From Archaeoglobaceae archaeon (GTDB taxonomy: Archaea > Halobacteriota > Archaeoglobi > Archaeoglobales > Archaeoglobaceae): 64,000 nucleotides of DNA. This document shows positions 1 to 8,993 of this stretch, one piece after another. The stretch spans positions 18,528-82,527 of the forward strand of contig JANXDJ010000001.1 in NCBI GenBank assembly GCA_025059545.1. Reading direction: 5' to 3'. The notes beneath the pieces are model-generated. The model made no database searches. It was given only the letters and a program-made list of their open reading frames with translations, and was not told the DNA's origin. The position numbers and the translations under genes are program-made. Within the stretch, counting starts at the first letter, position 1; each line of letters begins with the position of its first letter.

Positions 1-627
1 ATTCATCAAAGCACTTGGATCGGAAAAAAGAATCACTCTTCCGTTTCCATATTTAAGCTCAGCAAAAATCGGATAAGATCTCATATCTCTAACAACAGAA
101 GCTTTACTCGTCATCACTTCTCCCTCTGATCCAAGTATTGCGGAAGGACAATTCAATCTCAAACTTTCAACACCATTTGAAAGTTCTCCTTCTATTCTAA
201 CAACAAGGGTGAAGTTCTCATTCTTATCGTAAAAAATGTCCTTAAGCAGATCCTTTGAAAACCTCGCTTTTAATCCAATCTTTTCAAGTAAACTGTTAGC
301 AGTTCCAAAGTCATTTGCAATGAAAAGCGTTCCACCTTTTTCAAGGAACTTTTTGACTTCTTCCGCTTCGCTTGAAGAAAAATCTATAGTGGGATTTACT
401 AAGATCAATACTCCCCTTAGTTCAGAGACTTTTGCATTATTATAAGGATAAAGTATCGGCAAAACATCTCTTTTTTCAGAAACGAGTCTTGCAAAACCTG
501 AAAAACCATTCCAATTTGTATTGAAGATGCTGAGATCTGCAGAACTCTTTATAATAGGCACAGCTAATGGAAAAATGAGGAAAAAGACTCCAAAAAGAAT
601 TACGAAAGCATAGATTACCGGATTCAT
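1..627 (-). CDS. DUF4350-type membrane-anchored protein, 3' end cut by window
   Basis: Partial gene: 209 codons are visible, reading off the left edge without a stop. The N-terminus is one hydrophobic segment (about residues 3-25) that probably anchors the protein. The rest looks like the GATase-like fold of DUF4350, with a hydrophobic strand LRGVLILVNP, then FLEKGGTLFIANDFGTAN and a later NGRVILFSDPSALMN; these are typical of the family. The ATG overlaps the stop of the upstream gene (ATGA), so the two are translationally coupled. In other archaea DUF4350 and DUF4129-like proteins sit with MoxR ATPase and DUF58 genes, which I would expect beyond the left edge. The biochemical role is unknown. 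Confidence 0.75.
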   Translation of the reverse strand, partial: MNPVIYAFVILFGVFFLIFPLAVPIIKSSADLSIFNTNWNGFSGFARLVSEKRDVLPILYPYNNAKVSELRGVLILVNPTIDFSSSEAEEVKKFLEKGGTLFIANDFGTANSLLEKIGLKARFSKDLLKDIFYDKNENFTLVVRIEGELSNGVESLRLNCPSAILGSEGEVMTSKASVVRDMRSYPIFAELKYGNGRVILFSDPSALMN

Positions 628-2324
628 ATTTCCCTAATCAGTTCCTCGGTAAGCATAAAGAACTTTTCGAACTCTTCCTTAGTCAAGCTTATAGAAGCGT
701 ATGTAAACTTTTCATGAATCTTGGTGATTTCCAAAAGCTTCTCAGCAAAATTTTGATTCTCAAGTCTTTTAAACAGCTCTCTTGGGGTTAGGCTAAGCGG
801 AAGACCATATTTTGCGGTTATAAGCGAGAATAAGGTTGAATAGGTTTTGCTTATGTCTCTATCAACTATGATTTCCCTTTTCTCTTCTTTCTCTTTCTTA
901 ACTTCAGCCTTTTCCTCGACAATTTTGGTTTTTTCCATTTTTTCTGATTTTTTAGATCTCCAAAACCTTCCAAAAAATACGATCAGAATTACCGCAAAGA
1001 GGGGAATGAATAGAAGATAGAAGTTAAGGTTCTCGACGATTATAAGCACTTCATTCGACTTTGCAGACTTTCTGAGCTTGTCGCCTTCAAAGTATGCATA
1101 AACCTTGTATGTGCCGGGATCAAGCTTTAATGAAAAGCTGAAATTTTTACCGAATAAATCGATCTTTTTGTTGTTGTTCACATAGATCTCGAGAGGTAAC
1201 TCATCGCTCGCCATTACTGTGAATTTCACCGATTCTCCAGCAAAAACTCTATCACGATCCACTTTCAGTTTTATCCAAACGGGATATCGTGAGAAATACA
1301 CAGTGATTTTTTCAAATGCCCTTTCATGAGTTTCATTCCCGCTATAAGTAACTGAAACGTTAACAGAACATTCATAATCTCTACTAAAGTTAAAAGAAAA
1401 GGATCCTTTCTCGGATCTGATAAAGGAGACTTTATCCTCTATCTCTACTTTCAAAGGGACACTCATTGCGTAGCCATAATAATCACTGATAAAACCTCTA
1501 ACCTCTGCCTTATTCCCCACAAAGGGTGAATTTGCCTTTAAAACGATGTAAACCGGTATTTTTTTAACGATCACCTTGACTACATTCGATTTTACTATTT
1601 TGTAGCCCTTAATACCTTCAGCATAGATCACGTGTTCGCCGAGCGTGTTGAAGCTATAACTCATTTCTTTCGCTGGAAATATTTTTTCATCGATATATAG
1701 CACGAGAGGGGTGACATTTCTTGCATAGATCCAAATTCTGATCTTCTCAAAGAGAATTGGTTCATTTTTCGACACAAAGACGTATATTCCCTCAATATCT
1801 TCTTCTCCCTTAAGCTGGAATTCATAGAAATCGAGGATTTTTTCCAGCTCTTTCAAAGCCTCTCTAACCTTTGAAGTATTAAAAAAGATTTGGGACGTCT
1901 CGTTATACAAAAAAATCCGATCGATCTCATCGAGTGAAGCTTTCATCTCAGCTACGCTTATCCTCATCTTGGTAACTGCAGAAAGTCTTTCCACTTTTAT
2001 CATCTTCTGGGCTTCACAAAGATCCCGAAGAGACCTCGAGAAGGCTAAAAATGGTTCCACTACCATGGATGCGTTGCTTTCAACCCCTTTCGTTCTGTAG
2101 AACTCGATCTCTGTTTTAACAATTTCAAGCTTTGATATAGGTGATGAGCAGTTTTCCCCTTTGCTAGCATTCATTATGTTCTTCTCAAACTCATCCAGAA
2201 AAATTGAAAAGAAGTCATGTATCCATTGATCGCTTTTTTTAGCTTCAGAATAAGGATAATGCAAAGCACAAGCTTCATTAATAATCGCAAATGTGAGTAA
2301 TGCAAATATTAGCAGTCTTACCAC
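624..2324 (-). CDS. Secreted/membrane Ig-like protein with DUF4129-like C-terminus
   Basis: About 566 residues. A signal peptide (MVRLLIFALLTFAIINEACA) is followed by a helical region (to about residue 190), several beta-rich Ig-like repeats (about 200-450), one transmembrane helix (LNFYLLFIPLFAVILIVFFG), a charged Lys/Glu linker and a cytoplasmic helical tail resembling DUF4129. I chose GTG 2324 because it begins exactly at the signal peptide. An upstream TTG at 2375 would overlap the start of the divergent gene. It is coupled by ATGA to the DUF4350 gene. The likely role is an envelope component of a MoxR-type assembly system. That is inferred from context only. Confidence 0.65.
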   Translation of the reverse strand: MVRLLIFALLTFAIINEACALHYPYSEAKKSDQWIHDFFSIFLDEFEKNIMNASKGENCSSPISKLEIVKTEIEFYRTKGVESNASMVVEPFLAFSRSLRDLCEAQKMIKVERLSAVTKMRISVAEMKASLDEIDRIFLYNETSQIFFNTSKVREALKELEKILDFYEFQLKGEEDIEGIYVFVSKNEPILFEKIRIWIYARNVTPLVLYIDEKIFPAKEMSYSFNTLGEHVIYAEGIKGYKIVKSNVVKVIVKKIPVYIVLKANSPFVGNKAEVRGFISDYYGYAMSVPLKVEIEDKVSFIRSEKGSFSFNFSRDYECSVNVSVTYSGNETHERAFEKITVYFSRYPVWIKLKVDRDRVFAGESVKFTVMASDELPLEIYVNNNKKIDLFGKNFSFSLKLDPGTYKVYAYFEGDKLRKSAKSNEVLIIVENLNFYLLFIPLFAVILIVFFGRFWRSKKSEKMEKTKIVEEKAEVKKEKEEKREIIVDRDISKTYSTLFSLITAKYGLPLSLTPRELFKRLENQNFAEKLLEITKIHEKFTYASISLTKEEFEKFFMLTEELIREI

Positions 2325-2365
2325 AAAGGGAGAGATTTTAAATACATTAAAACTTTGCGGTCTTT

Positions 2366-3049
2366 GTGAATGCAAAGAAAACCATCGGCATAATTCTCAT
2401 GATCTTGGGAGCTTTCATAGCATTTTATGGAGCTATGAGTGCAAATGAGAGCATGATAAATGTAGGTATTTGTGGAATTTTCATTGGAGCGGTTCTTTTC
2501 TCATTCTCTAAGGAAGAGAGCTTGGCAAATCTTTTTTTGCCCTATCATGAAACTTTCAAGAACTTAGCAAGAATGTTCGATGCTAAGAAAGCAGTATATA
2601 TCCCCCCATACAAAAACCTTGCAGAAGGAGGAGTTTTTTTGGCACTAAAGGAAGACTTTGAAATAGATCTCGCAAGAATTGACTCTGAGACCATTTTCTT
2701 GTCAGGACGTGAAAAAGAAGCGGGAATAGTTCTAAAAGTTCCGGGTAGTGAGATCTTAAAGGAACTTGAAGAGACTTCTTTTGAAGCGGTTTCCTCAGTT
2801 CTAAGGGCAAAAAAGCTTGCAAAATCCGCAAAATTCCTTGATGGAGAAGTCATCAAGATCCTTGTCGAGGACGTTGCAGTAAAATTTTGTAGTGAAGACT
2901 GCAAGCTTATAGCCTGTCCAATATGCAGTTCACTGCTTCTTTCAGTTGCTAAGGAAACTGGAGAACTGATCATGGTAGAAAGTTTCAAAGTAAGCGACAT
3001 TATAGAGATAGAAGCGAAAAAAATTGGAGGAGTTGACAGATGGATGTAA
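2366..3049 (+). CDS. Hypothetical membrane protein with four-cysteine motif
   Basis: 227 residues; the family is not recognised. Two transmembrane helices (about 6-24 and 31-46) precede a soluble alpha/beta domain. Near residue 173 there is a compact C-x4-C-x4-C-x2-C cluster (CSEDCKLIACPIC) that could bind a metal. The GTG start lies 22-30 bases after a TATA-like TTTTAAATAC at 2336-2345, suggesting a leaderless mRNA. It diverges from the DUF4129-like gene and overlaps the next small membrane-protein gene by 10 bases, so these three rightward genes probably form one operon. Confidence 0.6.
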   Translation: MNAKKTIGIILMILGAFIAFYGAMSANESMINVGICGIFIGAVLFSFSKEESLANLFLPYHETFKNLARMFDAKKAVYIPPYKNLAEGGVFLALKEDFEIDLARIDSETIFLSGREKEAGIVLKVPGSEILKELEETSFEAVSSVLRAKKLAKSAKFLDGEVIKILVEDVAVKFCSEDCKLIACPICSSLLLSVAKETGELIMVESFKVSDIIEIEAKKIGGVDRWM

Positions 3050-3279
3050 AAGAGACTTTAATTCTCTCGCTAACCATATGGGCTGTGATCTGCTGTTTAG
3101 CAACAACTTCGGTTGAGATATTCATAACACTCTTACTAATTGGAACGCTGATAATTTACGAAGTCGGAAGCTACTATATACCAAAAGAAGTAAAAAAGAC
3201 GCTTAACTCAATTATTTATATAATGCTCTTGGCTTTCTCCTTTATAGTGATAAAAAAGGCTATGGAGGTGCTAAAATGA
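3040..3279 (+). CDS. Small hypothetical membrane protein
   Basis: 79 residues, almost entirely two or three hydrophobic helices (about 6-24, 27-45 and 57-73) separated by a short polar turn at YYIPKEVKK. There is no recognisable family. It overlaps both neighbours (10 bases upstream, ATGA downstream), so it is translated within the same operon as the DUF1616 protein and may be a subunit of the same membrane complex. GGAGG-like bases (ggagga) lie about 11 bases before the ATG. Confidence 0.55.
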   Translation: MDVKETLILSLTIWAVICCLATTSVEIFITLLLIGTLIIYEVGSYYIPKEVKKTLNSIIYIMLLAFSFIVIKKAMEVLK

Positions 3280-4223
3280 AGGATTGGGATTTAATAGCAG
3301 TCATCGTTCTATCGCTCTTGATCATCTTCTTTATCTATGCCCTTCCAGAAAGCCCGATAAGAGTTGCAATTGGACTAATATTTATCCTATTTCTACCCGG
3401 ATACTCTCTCATTTCTTTCTTGTTTCCAGAAAAGGATCTTGAAAACGTTGAAAGATTCGCACTTTCTTTTGCGCTCAGCATCGCAGTAGTCCCAATTATC
3501 GGACTTATTTTAAACTACACTCCTTTTGGCATAAAACTCTCACCAATTCTCCTTAGCATTTCAGCTTTTAATATTATATTTGCCTTAATGGCTATTCTAA
3601 GAAGGAGAAAAAGTCTTGAACCTTTTAGACCTAAGATAAAAGTAGAACTTAATAAAATGAATAAGTTGGATAAAATTATAACGATAATATTATTAACCGC
3701 TCTTATCATATCTATTTCCGTTTTAATCTATATCATAATGAATCCAAAACAAGCAGAAAGCTTTACGGAGTTCTATCTCTTAGGACCAAAAGGCAAAGCG
3801 GTAGATTATCCAACAAGTATTTTTGCTAAGCAACAAGCTTCTTTGATAATTGGACTCGTGAACCATGAACAAAAAACCGTGAATTACACGATCGAGATCT
3901 GGCTTGTAAATGCAACTTTCGAAGACAACAAAACAACCATTAGGAAGATTCTCTTCTTAGATAGAATAAATGTTCAGCTCGAACACAAGCCGATAACAGA
4001 TAAATGGGAAACACAGTGGGAAATCTTATATAACTTCTCCATAGATGAGCCTGGAAGCTATAAAATGTTCTTTCTATTGTTCAAAGACATCAAAATGTCT
4101 ATGCCTTCTGAAGAAGAGAAAATGAAAGATTTTACTGGAACCGAAGCTGAAAATAGGATAAAAGACGCAATAGATGGAAAAATACAGAGTCTTATTCTTA
4201 ACATTGTCGTAAAGGAGATCTGA
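3276..4223 (+). CDS. DUF1616 family membrane protein
   Basis: 315 residues. Four hydrophobic helices occupy the first 110 residues, including the family-typical block FLPGYSLISFLFPEK followed by a polar ERFALSFALSIAVVP segment. A fifth helix lies near residues 128-150. The C-terminal half is an extracytoplasmic beta-rich domain (about 160-315), as in other archaeal DUF1616 proteins. No enzymatic motif is visible. The family is often found with surface glycan or S-layer-type genes, but nothing here fixes a role. ATGA coupling to the preceding gene makes it the last member of the rightward operon. Confidence 0.75.
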   Translation: MKDWDLIAVIVLSLLIIFFIYALPESPIRVAIGLIFILFLPGYSLISFLFPEKDLENVERFALSFALSIAVVPIIGLILNYTPFGIKLSPILLSISAFNIIFALMAILRRRKSLEPFRPKIKVELNKMNKLDKIITIILLTALIISISVLIYIIMNPKQAESFTEFYLLGPKGKAVDYPTSIFAKQQASLIIGLVNHEQKTVNYTIEIWLVNATFEDNKTTIRKILFLDRINVQLEHKPITDKWETQWEILYNFSIDEPGSYKMFFLLFKDIKMSMPSEEEKMKDFTGTEAENRIKDAIDGKIQSLILNIVVKEI

Positions 4224-4228
4224 TAACA

Positions 4229-4310
4229 TGCGGGGGGCGGGATTCGAACCCGCGGACCCCTACGGGACAGGGTCTTAAGCCCTGCGCCTTTTCCACTCGG
4301 CAACCCCCGC
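4229..4310 (-). tRNA. tRNA-Leu (anticodon UAA)
   Basis: The minus strand folds into a class II cloverleaf: acceptor GCGGGGG pairs with CCCCCGC, then discriminator A; D-arm GCCGAGTGGAAAAGGC; anticodon stem CAGGG/CCCTG with loop CTTAAGA giving UAA; a long variable arm; and T-arm GCGGGTTCGAATCCCGC. A long variable arm plus A73 fits leucine. CCA is not encoded. No intron is visible in the anticodon loop. Confidence 0.95.
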
Positions 4311-4340
4311 TGAATTTACCACGAACCTTCAGGTGTTGAT

Positions 4341-4349
4341 GTTTATAAA
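4341..4349 (-). promoter_or_regulatory. TATA box for tRNA-Leu
   Basis: GTTTATAAAC lies 31-40 bases upstream of the mature 5' end of tRNA-Leu on the minus strand. This is the spacing expected for an archaeal TATA element driving a tRNA with a short leader. Confidence 0.6.
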
Positions 4350-4363
4350 CCTATACCGTGGAG

Positions 4364-5392
4364 TTATTTTTCAGCACTATTAAAAACTTCGAGCTGCTTT
4401 TCCAATTCTCTTAATTTGGAGATAGTTTCCTCGGACTTTATCCACTCTTGATCTATTTTAGAGACTATTTCGTCTATTCGCCTAACCTGATCTAATATTT
4501 TTCCCCTAATTTTCTCATTTCCAAATAACTCCGAATATCCAAGCAATCCTGACAAAGGATTCCTTATCTTATCAACGAGATTTGCCATTGCATCTATATT
4601 TTCCTTAAGCTTGTTGACTGCGCTTTTCAAGAGTTCATTCGTTCTCTTTAGTTCCTCGTAGAGTGAAAAAATTTCCGTAGACTCAAAACCAGTAACATAA
4701 ACTGCTGGTTCTCCCTTATAAATTATCCTTCTTGTAACCATTGTGAACCATCCAGTCCTGTATTTTCCAACGATCCTAAAACTGTAGCTTTCAACATCCC
4801 TTAAACCCTGCTCCCTTTCGAAATACCTTCTGAAGACCATTTCCCGATCTTCTGGATGGACCAAATCGAATGGATTCATGTTAAGAAGCTCCTCTCGAGT
4901 ATATCCTACGAGTTCTTCGCATTTCTTGTTGAGAAAAACAAACCTACCGTCCTGAACTATATACATCGGAGCTTCAGAGCCCTCTATTAGCCCCTTATAG
5001 AAGGCTTCGCTTTCCTCGAGCTCTCGACGAAGATCTTTTATCCCAGTTATATCGACGTAGTTTCCTACTGCATAAATTTTACCATCTTTCTCCATTGGTC
5101 GGAGAAGACCAGAAGCCCATCTTACTTCACCAAGCTTCGTCTTGTATCTAAACTCTTCAAATAACCACTGTCCATTAAAAACTCTCTCTATGATTTCCTT
5201 AACCTTCTCAATGTCTTCTTCATAGATTAAATTTAGGGCGTTGCTGTTAAGAAGCTCTTCCTTCCCATAATTGCAAAACTTACAAAATACATCATTTACA
5301 TACTGGATCTTAAAATCTTTATCTATGATCACTATCCCATTACTCGATTTTTCGAGCAATTCTTTGCAAGTTGAAGGATCAAGTTCAAACAT
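4364..5392 (-). CDS. PAS-PAS sensor protein with degenerate histidine-kinase dimerisation helix
   Basis: 342 residues, no membrane segment. PAS domain 1 spans about 6-120 and PAS domain 2 about 128-240; both show the usual GY(T)REELL and hPED-type motifs. A coiled-coil helix leads to a DHp-like block NLVDKIRNPLSGLLGYSEL (271-289). The invariant phospho-accepting His of the H-box is Asp274, and there is no HATPase_c domain, so autokinase activity is not expected. The second PAS protein in this window ends the same way. It may be a ligand-sensing dimerisation module that partners a separate ATPase or receiver; that is inference. Confidence 0.8.
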   Translation of the reverse strand: MFELDPSTCKELLEKSSNGIVIIDKDFKIQYVNDVFCKFCNYGKEELLNSNALNLIYEEDIEKVKEIIERVFNGQWLFEEFRYKTKLGEVRWASGLLRPMEKDGKIYAVGNYVDITGIKDLRRELEESEAFYKGLIEGSEAPMYIVQDGRFVFLNKKCEELVGYTREELLNMNPFDLVHPEDREMVFRRYFEREQGLRDVESYSFRIVGKYRTGWFTMVTRRIIYKGEPAVYVTGFESTEIFSLYEELKRTNELLKSAVNKLKENIDAMANLVDKIRNPLSGLLGYSELFGNEKIRGKILDQVRRIDEIVSKIDQEWIKSEETISKLRELEKQLEVFNSAEK

Positions 5393-5563
5393 ACAATAAC
5401 TTTGCTTTCAAAAACTTAAATTTTTCTGGTATTAACAATACAAGAAAATAGAAGTATAAAATTTTCTTAGTCGAAATTAATTGACAGCAGATTTCAAAGA
5501 ATTAAGAAAAGTTCTCAAAAAGATATTTATACCATCAACACAAAAATAAGATTGGTGGTCTAA

Positions 5564-5878
5564 ATGGGTGTTCATAGAATTACAAGCGAATCCGCAAGAT
5601 TTTATGCTATGAGGGAGAGGATAGTGGGTTCTGCCATTTCCCTTATTGGAGAAGCGAGTCTTAAAATAGACGAGCTTAGCAAAGAACAGTGTGAAAAACT
5701 CGGAGATCTTGCTTCAAAGCTCCTTCCCTATGCTCCGGGATATGCTGGAAAAACAATGCCTATAATTGCGAGACTTTTCTGGAAGCTTGCAAATGTAAAA
5801 GAGAAGGATTTTCCACTTGTAGAGATGGATAAACTTGAAAAAGAAGTTGAAGATCTCCGAAAAGAACTTGGTCTCTAA
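5564..5878 (+). CDS. Conserved-looking small hypothetical protein
   Basis: 104 residues, soluble, mostly helical, with a C-terminal charged helix (MDKLEKEVEDLRKELGL) that could be a short coiled coil. I do not recognise the family. The start is supported by a TATA element (atatttata, 5523-5531) and a GGTGGT ribosome site ending 4 bases before the ATG. Its stop overlaps the stop of the convergent helicase gene by a few bases. The serine-rich N-terminus (RITSESARFYAMRERI) and lack of cysteines give no functional clue. Confidence 0.6.
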   Translation: MGVHRITSESARFYAMRERIVGSAISLIGEASLKIDELSKEQCEKLGDLASKLLPYAPGYAGKTMPIIARLFWKLANVKEKDFPLVEMDKLEKEVEDLRKELGL

Positions 5879-8484
5879 TCCCAAAATTTTCTCGTTCTCA
5901 CATATTTTCTTTCCGCTTCCAGTAAAGCCTTAAAAAAATCCTCTTCACTTGCATAATAACCCGAAAGCACCCTTTTTGCTGTCTCAAAGCCAACTCCATA
6001 AGTGAGCATCGCATAAACTCCTCTCATTCCGTAGCTCATAACGAGGTTTGCAATGTTGAAAAGCTCTTCCTTATTCGGTTCATAGTTCTTTCTTTCGCTC
6101 AAAACTGCTATCATACTGCTTCCACACTTCAAACACTTCAGAGTCAGATTTCTTGCAATCTCACTATACTTAGCACCGCAGTTTACGCATATAACTTTGC
6201 AAACCTCCCCTTTCAGCCTTTCCATAAATGCTCTCAAAATCGCTTCGCTTGGTTTCGTGATCAGAATGTCTGGAACCTTGTCTCTACTTTCAACACTTAT
6301 TGGAGTAAATTTATCATAAACGCTGAAAGTTATTTCCTTTCCAAATTTCTCAAAGAAAATTCTGGCTTTTTCCAAATCCAATTTCTCTAAGAAGATCTCC
6401 CTCAGGGCTTCTCTGTAAACAGGAGTATCTCTTAACTTAACGACCAAGGTTCTCAAATTTACCCTATTCAGATCTTCATCCCTTTCAAGAAGCCCGAACT
6501 TTCTCCCAGCCTTGACGATCTTCCACTGCATAAGCCTCGTGTCTATGATAGCCCTCTCTGCCAATCTCTCTATACTCTCAGGATCTACGCTAAGCATTAC
6601 CTCCTTAACCTCCTCAGGGCTCGATGGGTATAGCTTTATCCTATATGGATCAACTTCCATTGAAACATTCGTTCCTTTCTTCAGAGACAACAATAATGCC
6701 AAAATTCTGCCAATAGCCTCATTTGCCTTATGTCCAAAGCAAACATTGACTATAGTCTCTCTTCCTGAACCATCTATGACTACGTGAGTATGAGTAGGGA
6801 CCTCAAAATCTTTCTTTTGCTCTTCTATTTTGTCCAAAACTTTTTTAGCGCCACTTTCATCAACGAAGTTCTTCAAGTTTTCCGACGTGATCTCATTATT
6901 AGAGATCAGCTTTCTAAGCTTCCCCACCAATTGCGCAACTTCAAATGGCACTGGAATTTCTTCACCAACCCAAGAAGGCACCTCGCCTTCAGCAACTACA
7001 GGCTCTACCTTAACAACATCTTCAACACTCAAAAGCTTCCAAAGTTCTCCCTTCATTGCAAAAACTTCTCCGCTGAAAGTGGAAATGAAGCTTTCATCGA
7101 GAGTGCCTATGGTTCTTCCAGAAGTTATATCAACAACTTTAAAGCTCTTCTCGTCCATTATCATTGAGATATTATCATAAAAATACTTTCTCGTTCTCCT
7201 TCGTGAAGAAATCTCGTTACCATCATAGAAAATCCTCCAGATCTCGCTTAAATACTCACAGATTTTACAGAATTCCTCAAAACTAAGATTTCTGTAAAAA
7301 TAGCACCTTTTAATTATATCATATGCCTTCTTTGTCTCAATTCGTCCATATTCGATTGCCATAGCACATATTTGATTTGCGAGGACATCTAAGCTGTTTT
7401 CATGTATTTCTAAGTCTTCCAATAGCCCAGATTTAGCTCGTTCTATGATTGCAATTGATTCAAGAATATCATCAAAGGTATTTGCAACTATGTAGCCTAT
7501 GGATTTTCTGCCAAGCCCGTGTCCACTTCTCCCAATTCTTTGAATAAGCCTAACAGCCTGTCTTGGACTACTATATTGAATGACCGCATCTACATGCCCT
7601 ATATCAATGCCGAGTTCCATTGAAGAGGTGCAAACAAGAGCTTTTAGTTTACCCCTAGCGAAGTCCTCCTCAGCAGAAATTCTCGCTTCTCTTGAAAGGC
7701 TTCCATGGTGAACTTCAGCATTTATCAGCTTTTTTAAATGAACTCCTATAACTTCCGCAGTTTGTCTCGTATTTACAAAGATTAGGGTAGAGTTGTGCTT
7801 ATCAACCAGATCCTTTATGAGAGACAACTCGTCATCCGAAGATAGAATTTTGATCTCATATTCCTTTTCAAGATCTCCAGAAACAATTTCTGCCCCACCA
7901 ATGATTTCCGAAATCTTTTCAGGATTGCTTATAGTGGCAGAAAGAGCAATAAGTTGGAATTTAGCAATTTCTCGCAGTCTTTCAATACCTACGAAAAGTT
8001 GAACTCCTCTCTCGCTGTCGATAAGTTCGTGAACTTCATCTACAACGACGAATTTAACATTTCTTAGGGCATTTCTCAGCTTAGCACCCAAGAAAAGTAT
8101 CTGAAACGTCTCAGGGGTAGTAATCAATATTTCAGGAGGTTTTCTGCTCTGCTTAACTCTTTCGCTTTCTTTCGTGTCTCCATGACGGACGTCGATGTTT
8201 ATTTTTAGAATTTCTGCAATTTTTTTCATCCTCCTGAGCATATCTCGATTCAAAGCCCTCAGAGGGGTGATATATAGGACACAAATACCGGGATTTTTTC
8301 TTTCGAGCATTTTCTGGAAGATTGGAACCATCACCGCTTCGGTTTTACCACTACCAGTCGGAGCTATTAAAAGCGTATTTTTGCCAGAATACACTACTTC
8401 AAAAGCTTTTTTCTGGAGTTCAGTTAGTTCCTCTATTCCAACAGCCTTCAGGGCTTTTTCAAGTCTTTCATCGAGCAGAGGCAT
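5875..8484 (-). CDS. Lhr-family DEAD/DEAH-box helicase
   Basis: 869 residues. RecA domain 1 holds Walker A APTGSGKTEA (about 40-49) and the DEVH box VVVDEVHEL. RecA domain 2 has the Lhr-type SMELGIDIGHVDAV and QRIGRSGHG motifs (motifs V and VI). The long C-terminal region follows the archaeal Lhr plan and contains a four-cysteine knuckle (C766, C769, C784, C787). Lhr-family enzymes are ATP-driven nucleic-acid translocases linked to DNA repair or RNA processing. The sequence does not say which substrate applies here. It is monocistronic and shares a 59-base divergent promoter region with the Lrp-type regulator gene. Confidence 0.9.
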   Translation of the reverse strand: MPLLDERLEKALKAVGIEELTELQKKAFEVVYSGKNTLLIAPTGSGKTEAVMVPIFQKMLERKNPGICVLYITPLRALNRDMLRRMKKIAEILKINIDVRHGDTKESERVKQSRKPPEILITTPETFQILFLGAKLRNALRNVKFVVVDEVHELIDSERGVQLFVGIERLREIAKFQLIALSATISNPEKISEIIGGAEIVSGDLEKEYEIKILSSDDELSLIKDLVDKHNSTLIFVNTRQTAEVIGVHLKKLINAEVHHGSLSREARISAEEDFARGKLKALVCTSSMELGIDIGHVDAVIQYSSPRQAVRLIQRIGRSGHGLGRKSIGYIVANTFDDILESIAIIERAKSGLLEDLEIHENSLDVLANQICAMAIEYGRIETKKAYDIIKRCYFYRNLSFEEFCKICEYLSEIWRIFYDGNEISSRRRTRKYFYDNISMIMDEKSFKVVDITSGRTIGTLDESFISTFSGEVFAMKGELWKLLSVEDVVKVEPVVAEGEVPSWVGEEIPVPFEVAQLVGKLRKLISNNEITSENLKNFVDESGAKKVLDKIEEQKKDFEVPTHTHVVIDGSGRETIVNVCFGHKANEAIGRILALLLSLKKGTNVSMEVDPYRIKLYPSSPEEVKEVMLSVDPESIERLAERAIIDTRLMQWKIVKAGRKFGLLERDEDLNRVNLRTLVVKLRDTPVYREALREIFLEKLDLEKARIFFEKFGKEITFSVYDKFTPISVESRDKVPDILITKPSEAILRAFMERLKGEVCKVICVNCGAKYSEIARNLTLKCLKCGSSMIAVLSERKNYEPNKEELFNIANLVMSYGMRGVYAMLTYGVGFETAKRVLSGYYASEEDFFKALLEAERKYVRTRKFWD

Positions 8485-8543
8485 TTCTTCTCAAATTAAA
8501 AGTTTAGGCTAAGATTTAAAAATTCTACAACACAATTATAAAC

Positions 8544-8993
8544 ATGGTGAAAATTGATGAGATTGATCTGAACATTCTTAAAGAACTTCAAAATGATGCG
8601 AGAAAGAGCCTTAAAGAGATCGCAGAAAAAGTTGGAGTTGCTGAAGGGACTGTTTACAACAGGATAAACAAAATGAGGAACTTGGGAATAATAAAGAAGT
8701 TCATTCCGATTCTTGACTACTCCTCACTTGGCTACGACATCACCGCTGTAATTGGTATAACCGCAGAAGGTGGACAGATCGTTGAAATTGAAAAGGAGAT
8801 TGCAAAGGAGAAAAGTGTAACTGCGGTTTACGATGTGACTGGAGAATACGACATTCTGATCGTTGCAAAGTTTGAGAGTAGAGAGAAGCTGAATGAGTTT
8901 GTTAAAAGACTATTAGGAATGAAAAGCGTTAAAAAAACATACACGATGCTTGTCCTCAATGTTGTTAAAGAAGCACACATGATCGAACTGTGA
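8544..8993 (+). CDS. Lrp/AsnC family transcriptional regulator
   Basis: 149 residues, the usual size for the family. An N-terminal winged helix-turn-helix (about 5-50; KEIAEKVGVAEGTVYNRINKM is the recognition region) is followed by a RAM ligand-binding domain (about 65-140) with the characteristic VTGEYDILIVAKFES core. Such proteins form octamers and respond to amino acids. The start is 25-30 bases downstream of a TATA-like agatttaaaa. Its stop abuts the stop of convergent argJ, but convergence does not make argJ its target. No palindromic site was recognised in its own promoter. Confidence 0.92.
   Translation: MVKIDEIDLNILKELQNDARKSLKEIAEKVGVAEGTVYNRINKMRNLGIIKKFIPILDYSSLGYDITAVIGITAEGGQIVEIEKEIAKEKSVTAVYDVTGEYDILIVAKFESREKLNEFVKRLLGMKSVKKTYTMLVLNVVKEAHMIEL

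Noticed and set aside
6512..8512. Several rightward open frames opposite the Lhr helicase
   Set aside because: They have shadow-type composition (Ser/Phe/Leu-rich), no start signals and lie wholly opposite a conserved gene.
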